Assembly (NCBI RefSeq): GCF_030269925.1
Contig: NC_085117.1
Span: forward strand, 7,192,731 to 7,256,730
Source: Bombyx mori
Lineage: Eukaryota > Arthropoda > Insecta > Lepidoptera > Bombycidae
Length of the DNA stretch: 64,000 bases
Reading direction: 5' to 3'
Shown: piece after piece, positions 58,150-64,000 of the stretch
Position numbering within the stretch: the first letter of the stretch is position 1
Layout: every line of letters starts with the position of its first letter
Position numbers and translations under genes: made by a program
The notes under the pieces: generated by a model
Databases searched by the model: none
What the model was told of the DNA's origin: nothing
Seen by the model: only the letters and a program-made list of their open reading frames with translations

Positions 58150-58402
58150 TAACCCATGAATCAGCTCGCTGAGTTTCTTGCCGGATCTTCTCAGCGGGTC
58201 GCGATTCCGATCCGGTAGTAGATTCATTCGCGAAGCAGCTGCTCTTGAGCTGTTAGGTCTCCTTCGGAAACGCTCGGGTAGCTGTTAGCAAATCCCACCC
58301 CTCCTGGCTGAGCCTTTGCTCGCCCACCTGTCCTGGTGAAACTGGAAAGGCCTCCGGGCCACCAGTAATCCTTCAACCATAATAAAAAAAAAAAAAAAAA
58401 AG
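58150..58402 (+). repeat. LINE 3' tail, jockey type, with A run
   Basis: Forward copy of the 3' UTR of the 39.4-kb LINE ('ctgagtttcttgccggatct' to 'cgggccaccagtaat'), ending in about 18 A. A strongly 5'-truncated insertion. Confidence 0.85.
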
Positions 58403-58799
58403 GATGACCAGGAGAGTCTAAGCCGACACGACGCGGTCAGAAAACATGTCGTTCGTTGTCTATACTACAACTTTTCGTTCCCTCTCATCATTAAATTAGA
58501 CTATTATCGTTTTTTTTTTTTACATCAACACGTGACGCACTAAACACCAGTTACACAGACAGCAACGAATCACGTTCCTTTACACGCATCAGTTCGGTTG
58601 AAAAAATCGTGAACGCACAAGTCATGTTTTAGTTAAAATCAGTTTTATGGGTGTTCTTTTTTTTTATAATTGGTTATCGTTGGGTCGGAATGAGTGATGG
58701 CTTACAGAGAGCCGTCAATATTAACGTGGTCTGGTACCCAATAAAATTGATTGAGTGCCTCATGGAGAGTTGCGTCCGGATAACGTTTTTTATAGCTGA

Positions 58800-58978
58800 T
58801 GTTAAGTGAGTACCAGAGCCCATGGACATCAACAACGTAAATGCCGCCACCCGCCTTGAGAGATGAGTTTGCTTGCCCAACCCATTAAACCAAATCACAT
58901 TACCGCGTTACGGTAGAAATAAACAGGGTGGTGGTCAAACGCGTGCAGACTTCCAAGTTGCTCCTGCCACCAGGTTTC
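58800..58978 (-). repeat. Diverged Bm1-type SINE fragment
   Basis: Reversed body ('gttaagtgagtaccagagcc', 'ccttgagagatgagttt', 'gaaataaacagggtggtggt') with many changes; an old copy. Confidence 0.65.
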
Positions 58979-59047
58979 TTCAATTGGACCTTGATATAAA
59001 GAAGATAAAAACTAGTTGTGTCGAGAAATGTCCAGGTATTTTGACAT

Positions 59048-60756
59048 CGGGTAGACTTGTGTTGTTGAGGAAGGAGGGGCGCCCGGTGGATACAGCCGCC
59101 GGGTATCGTCCTATCGTGCTGCTGGACGAGGCGGGAAAACTGCTGAAACGTATTCTGGCTGCCCGCATCGTTCGGCACCTGGTCGGGGTGGGGCCTGACC
59201 TGTCGGCGGAGCAGTACGGCTTCCGGGAGGGCCGTTCGACCGTGGATGCAATTCTTCGCGTGCGGTCCCTCTCGGACGAGGCCGTTTCTCGGGGTGGGGT
59301 GGCGCTGGCGGTGTCTCTTGACATCGCCAACGCATTTAACACTCTGCCCTGGACCGTGATAGGGGGGGCACTGGAGAGGCATGGAGTGCCCCTCTACCTC
59401 CGCCGGCTGGTTGGGTCCTATTTGGGGGCCAGGTCGGTCGTATGTACCGGGTACGGTGGGACCCTTCATCGTTTTCCGGTCGTGCGTGGTGTTCCGCAGG
59501 GGTCGGTTCTCGGCCCCCTCTTGTGGAATATCGGGTACGACTGGGTGCTGAGGGGCGCCCTCCTCCCGGGCCTCCGCGTTATTTGTTACGCGGACGACAC
59601 GTTGGTCGTGGCCCGGGGGGATGATTTTAGGGAGTCTGCCCGTCTCGCCACAGCGGGAGTGGCCCTCGTCGTCGGAAGGATAAGGAGGCTGGGTCTCGAC
59701 GTGGCGCTCAATAAATCCGAGGCTCTGTGGTTTCACGGGCCACGGAGGGCGCCACCCGTTGACACCCACATCGTGGTTGGAGGCGTCCGGATAGGGGTCG
59801 GGGTGCAGTTGAAGTACCTCGGCCTCGTGTTGGACAGCCGGTGGGCCTTTCGTGCTCACTTTGCGGAGCTGGTCCCCCGATTGATGGGGACGGCCGGTTC
59901 TTTGAGCCGGCTGCTCCCGAATATTGGGGGACCGGATCAGGTTGTGCGCCGTCTCTACGCGGGGGTGGTGCGATCGATGGCCCTGTACGGTGCACCTGTG
60001 TGGGCTGAGCCGCGCAACCGGGCCACTATGGCTCGGTTCCTGCGCCGGCCGCAGCGCACCGTTGCCATCAGGGTCATCCGCGGATATCGCACCGTCTCCT
60101 TCGAGGCGGCGTGTGTTTTGGCGGGGACGCCGCCATGGGAGCTGGAGGCGGAGTCGCTCGCTGCCGACTATCGGTGGCGCAGCGAGCTTCGTGCTCGGGG
60201 CGTGGCGCGTGTCCCCGAGAGTGAGCTGCGGGCGCGGAAGGCCCATTCTCGGCGGTCCGTGCTCGAGTCGTGGTCGAGGCGATTGGCCAACCCCACGTGG
60301 GGGCTACGGACCGTCGAGGCGGTTTACCCGGTCTTTGATGACTGGGTGAATCGTGGCGAGGGACGTCTCACCTTTCGTCTGGTGCAGGTGCTGACCGGGC
60401 ACGGATGCTTCGGGAAGTACCTGCGCCGGATAGGGGCTGAGCCGACGACGAGGTGTCACCATTGTGGACACGACCTGGACACGGCGGAGCATACGCTCGC
60501 TGTCTGCCCCGCTTGGGAGGTGCAGCGCCGTGTCCTGGTCGCAAAGATAGGACCTGACTTGTCGCTGCCTGGCGTCGTGGCGTCGATGCTTGGCAGCGAT
60601 GAGTCATGGAAGGCTATGCTCGACTTCTGCGAGTGCACCATCTCGCAGAAGGAGGCGGCGGGGCGAGTGAGGGAAAGCTCTCCTCACTACGCAGAAACCC
60701 GCCGCCGCCGAGCAGGGGGTCGGGACCGGGGTCGTATCCGTGACCTGGCCCCCTAA
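59048..60756 (+). pseudogene. R1-clade RT, N-terminally truncated
   Basis: About 569 residues from GRLVLLRKEGRPVD to the stop at 60754-60756; the open frame starts earlier (58873) only by read-through of flanking SINE sequence. RT motifs: GYRPIVLLDEAGKLLKRILA, EQYGFREGRSTVDAI, SLDIANAFNTLPW, RGVPQGSVLGPLLWN and catalytic CYADDTLVV. A C-terminal zinc motif is present (C-x2-C-x8-H-x4-C in CHHCGHDLDTAEHTLAVC). The RT and C-terminal type fit R1-like elements (R1/TRAS/SART group). The endonuclease and the first RT segment are missing, so the copy cannot move by itself. No internal stop. Confidence 0.88.
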
Positions 60757-61160
60757 GAGCTAGGGGTCCCACCCGTTTTGTGCGGGGAGGGACCCAGACG
60801 AGGGGTGGCGTGCTCTGCACGCTCACCCACAATAGGAAGCCGGGTGATGGTAGACCGCGTTCCCCCGACCGCTCTGGGGGAAGGTGTAACGCGGCGCCAT
60901 CAAAGCGGGCTCTCGGCCCGCTGAACGAGGGAACCGGTGGTCGTTTCGCTGGCGGCCACCGGTCCGGCGTCCGTGGGACGGTGGGATGGATGTAATGTGC
61001 TCTGCGTCAACCCTGTCCCGCCGTTTCAATAGCCCCGACTGGGCTCCGGCCCGGTCCGAGGTAGGGCGCCGGTTGTGAGCGGCAGGAGTTTTTAGTGAGG
61101 TTCAACTCCCACATACCCCACCTGCCGCGCGGGTGGGGATCCGGCGATTTTCTCCTGTGG

Positions 61161-61190
<30 letters not shown>
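59048..61190 (+). mobile_element. 5'-truncated R1-clade LINE
   Basis: Flanked by a 13-14 bp target duplication '(a)ggtattttgacat' (59034-59047 and 61191-61204). It starts inside the RT, contains the rest of ORF2, a GC-rich 3' UTR and about 31 A. GC content is far above the surroundings. The truncation is typical of incomplete reverse transcription. Confidence 0.9.
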
Positions 61191-61193
<3 letters not shown>

Positions 61194-61274
61194 TATTTTG
61201 ACATAGCTATATCACGGATCACCAACTGGTTTAAACCAGTTTTAGGACCGAAATCACAACATCATTTTTTTTCT

Positions 61275-61445
61275 TTACCTATGCGCTGGTTGCTAAGGGG
61301 CTATTCCAGCTACAACCAGAGAGAATTTGCAAATACTATAGTCCTAGCAAGAGCAGAGCTTCGCAGAATCTACCACCGGATCGGAATCGCGACTCACTGC
61401 GAAGATCCGGCGAGAAATTCAGTAGGCTGCGTCTATGGGTTAGGT
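61275..61445 (-). repeat. LINE 3'-tail fragment
   Basis: Reversed tail: 'aagagcagagcttcgcagaa', 'ccaccggatcggaatcgcga', 'ccggcgagaaattcagtagg'. Confidence 0.7.
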
Positions 61446-62131
61446 CGCTTGTCGAACTCTTCGTTGCCATCGACGTGTTCGACGAGGACGGTAACCGGTG
61501 CACAAACGTCAAAGTCACCTATGGATAACAGCAGCAACGGCTTTCGCATCGCCAAGACCTCAATTTGTAAACGCATTAATTGTTTTGATGAGCATTTTAT
61601 AATAATAAACCTATCACGTTTGACTTTAATTGTGATGCCCCATTTCATATCATCATTCCTCAAAATGAGAACAACACTTGAGACAGTGTGTCAAGAGCTC
61701 TTGACTAAGACATCAGCTCCGACGCATGTACTTCCGTGCATGACTGACAAATTTTTATATAATATATACATATCATTAGCGTTAGAAGTGTATGATCTAT
61801 TCGTCGTAGCGTTAGAATTATTCGTCGGGTTTGCTTGTCACATTTTTCTCTTACCTCCTATGTTTAACTCGATGTTTTCCTATTGTACGTCTTTCAATAG
61901 AAACCCTACAAATAACACGTTCACCTAATGTAAAATAAAGTCGTGTGAATATATCAGATATTAGCATGCCGTCTCTCTCGCTCTTTGTATATTGAAAATA
62001 TATGATAATTATGTAATTTGATTAGCTATTTCTGAAAAAAAAAATCTGTCAGTAATGTTTAAATTAAATCTTACTTTACACTCACCTGTGTTTTATTAAC
62101 CAAGAAGTTACATAGAAATATTCATAATTAC

Positions 62132-62398
62132 ATATCGACGCTTGAAAGGTAAACGTGACTAAGCGACAATAACTGCTTTGTACATAAATGATAGGCAATA
62201 ACCATATTCGATGCGCAAAAAAAAAAAATTTCTAGGTCTATTAAAATCATTTCAATCCTACAGCTACTAGCTAGATTCTACTACAGCTAGATTCGTTAAA
62301 ATATATTTTTTTCTTCAGGTATTTCAACTTTAAATTAGTCTATTGTAAAGTTCACGCATTGTCGCTTAGTCACTTTTGCCTTTCAAGCGTCGATATAT
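62132..62398. mobile_element. Long-TIR MITE, copy 3
   Basis: TIRs 'gcttgaaaggtaaacgtgac' and the mirrored 'gtcgcttagtcacttttgcc', and the same interior as copies 1 and 2 ('gataggcaataaccatattc'), with a short internal duplication of 'ctagctagattc'. Confidence 0.82.
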
Positions 62399-62577
62399 AT
62401 ATGCAAATCTAATTTTACACTAACGAGCACAAGAAGGCGCTAAAATAAATATAAAATATAAAACAACATAACATTCGATGTTTAAATTTACAACCCAATT
62501 CTAGTCTGGTGCTGAAAGAAAGAAGTGCGACTTCAAAAATTAACAAAAAAAAACCTCAAATGGAAATAACAAGTTAA

Positions 62578-63039
62578 CACGTTGACTGCCGTGTAGGTCA
62601 CCGGTTCCCTACGTGGCGAAATGAAAGAAGTAATTAAGGTAATTAAGTAAGTAAGTTTTTTGTTACTAAGGCGTCGGAATATTTAATAGAGTCTGAGAAA
62701 GACGAATCTGATACTGAGAATGAATCTATTTCTAAGCGACCTAAAAGACTAAAACATTATTTAACAAACAAAAGAAGGTGAAGTTAGGTAATCCAGGCAC
62801 TTAGTAACAAAAATTTACATGATTACTTCAGTGCGCTACGCAGGGCACCGGTGACCTTTTTTTATGATTGAATGTTTACTGGTGACCCGGAGGCCTTTCC
62901 AGTTTCACCAAGACAGGTGGGCGAGCAAAGGCTCAGTCAGGAGGGGTGGAATTAGCTAACAGCCGCCCGAGCACCTCCGAAAGAGATCTAACAACTCGAC
63001 CGCAGCTGCTTCGCGGAAGAATCTATGGCAGTCAACGTG
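62578..63039. mobile_element. piggyBac-like MITE, TTAA target
   Basis: TTAA lies directly outside inverted repeats 'cacgttgactgcc' and 'ggcagtcaacgtg' (62574-62577 and 63040-63043). The interior has an open acidic stretch (SEKDESDTENESISKRPKRL, about 62670-62780), like the N-terminus of piggyBac-type transposases, so it may derive from a full element by deletion. A reversed LINE tail (62872-63020) lies inside, next to the right TIR. Confidence 0.75.
62872..63020 (-). repeat. LINE 3' tail inside piggyBac-like MITE
   Basis: Reversed jockey-type tail: 'ggcctttccagtttcaccaa', 'ggaattagctaacagccgcc', 'gcagctgcttcgcgg'. Confidence 0.75.
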
Positions 63040-63269
63040 TTAAATAACCAAAATTATTGAAATGCAGTATAACCAATCTAACGGTACACAAGCCAGTTAC
63101 CGCGCATGTGTTTCGGAACACCAAACTCAAGCGACCTACTTAATCAATCAAAGCAATTATTACTGCACTCATAAAAAAAAAACTTAAAATAGACGTAATA
63201 TTAAAAACTCAAGGTTTCACATACTAAGTGGCACCGAGCCTTTGCATACCGTTTGAATAGATTCCATTC

Positions 63270-63362
63270 AAAAACAAAACAAACAACGAAGAACAAATAC
63301 GAACAACAGCAAACAAATTCAAACAACAGCAAACAACAGCTAACGTCAACAAACAATGAAAA
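63270..63362 (+). repeat. CAA-rich imperfect tandem repeat
   Basis: Repeats of about 9-10 bases with core 'aacaacagcaa'. Both strands are open for about 60 codons only because of the composition. Confidence 0.6.
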
Positions 63363-63849
63363 CAATCTGAAACGGCGGCCACGGAAACGTTTGTTTGGAG
63401 TCAAATATATATATAGATATTTCTTTTTCCGTATTTTAAATTAAACTTGCATTACGTAATATGTACTTTATTTACATATAAGTTTTATTGTTCCTCGTCT
63501 TAAAATATTTTAATTGTGTTAGTCTCACCGATACTAGAGAAGTTATTTTCTCGTAGTCAAATAAGTGCTAAATTCTCTTTAATCACGAAAACGAAGTTAC
63601 ATAAGATAGATAGATTATATTTAAACTTATGAAATTATATTTAATCTAGACTAATTTACGCTGATTTTTCAATGTTCAAATTTGTATTTTTGTTATCAAC
63701 ACGCTAAAATGGAGTGGTAGATTTGTTTATAACTTTTTATCGCAGTACATGACATAATCAATACTGGGTATAACCGCTCTAACAAGATACGACAGTATCT
63801 CCGCTGGTGGGAAAATGCACGTTTAATTCGTTATTACTACTTGAAGGTT

Positions 63850-64000
63850 TTTTTTCCTACCTATTCTAGTATCCTTGAGTGGTTACTACACTACATTCAC
63901 AGAACGACTAGGTGAGCTCACGGGGCTCAAACCTGACGACGCTGCTAACACTAGCCCTAGCAAGACCAGTGCTTCGTAGAATCTACCACCGGATCGGAAA
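63850..64000 (-). repeat. LINE 3'-tail fragment, runs off the window
   Basis: Reversed tail 'gtgagctcacggggctcaaa', 'gctgctaacactagccctag', 'atctaccaccggatcggaaa' continuing to the last base. Confidence 0.7.

Noticed and set aside
58900..60246. 448-codon open frame on the - strand
   Set aside because: It is antisense to the GC-rich R1-type RT. Its composition (Pro/Arg/His) and lack of any domain show that it is a shadow of the + strand frame.
61095..61928. 277-codon + strand frame
   Set aside because: It is opened by the poly-A lysine run and passes through the LINE 3' UTR, a target duplication and a reversed LINE tail; no coding character.
63253..63444. Open frames on both strands over the CAA-rich stretch
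   Set aside because: Low-complexity repeat composition explains them.

Overview
The window is a stretch of lepidopteran nuclear DNA, most likely a silkworm (Bombyx) or a close relative. It is AT-rich and has spliced genes with short exons. It carries about 20 copies or pieces of one tRNA-headed SINE that I recognise as the silkworm Bm1 type, plus lepidopteran LINEs, maT transposons, Helitron-like ends and MITEs. Nothing in it is prokaryotic: there are no operons and no CRISPR.

Left part (1-12,000): degenerate SINE and LINE debris surrounds one apparently intact gypsy-type LTR retrotransposon (4455-9522). Its two 243-bp LTRs read as identical, and it has a single uninterrupted 1474-codon Gag-Pol frame.

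Centre-left (12,000-29,600): the most interesting host content is a tandem array of four + strand genes that I do not recognise from any named family. Three of them share one layout: a tiny first exon of 8-10 codons coding the start of a signal peptide, a phase-1 intron with a GTAAGT donor, and one large terminal exon coding a helical, tyrosine- and lysine-rich protein of about 217-240 residues. The first member has more introns but the same core motif region. Transposons have landed in the introns. The intron of the fourth gene has grown to 5.4 kb because it holds a complete maT transposon and a long LINE.

Centre-right (35,800-51,050): the - strand carries nine exons of a lysophosphatidylcholine acyltransferase (LPCAT1/2-like, acyltransferase plus EF-hand region). 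The exons join in phase throughout. The first exon or exons, which should code the N-terminal membrane segment, were not found. One intron holds a full-length two-ORF jockey-type LINE on the opposite strand, bounded by a target-site duplication.

Right part (51,050-64,000): mostly repeats. These include a terminal-inverted-repeat element, SINEs, a 5'-truncated R1-clade LINE with a 13-14 bp target duplication, a copy of a long-TIR MITE, and a piggyBac-like TTAA MITE that retains a remnant of a coding sequence. Several short open stretches preceded by good splice acceptors (32,133; 33,330; 52,783) may be terminal exons of further genes, but I cannot prove it.
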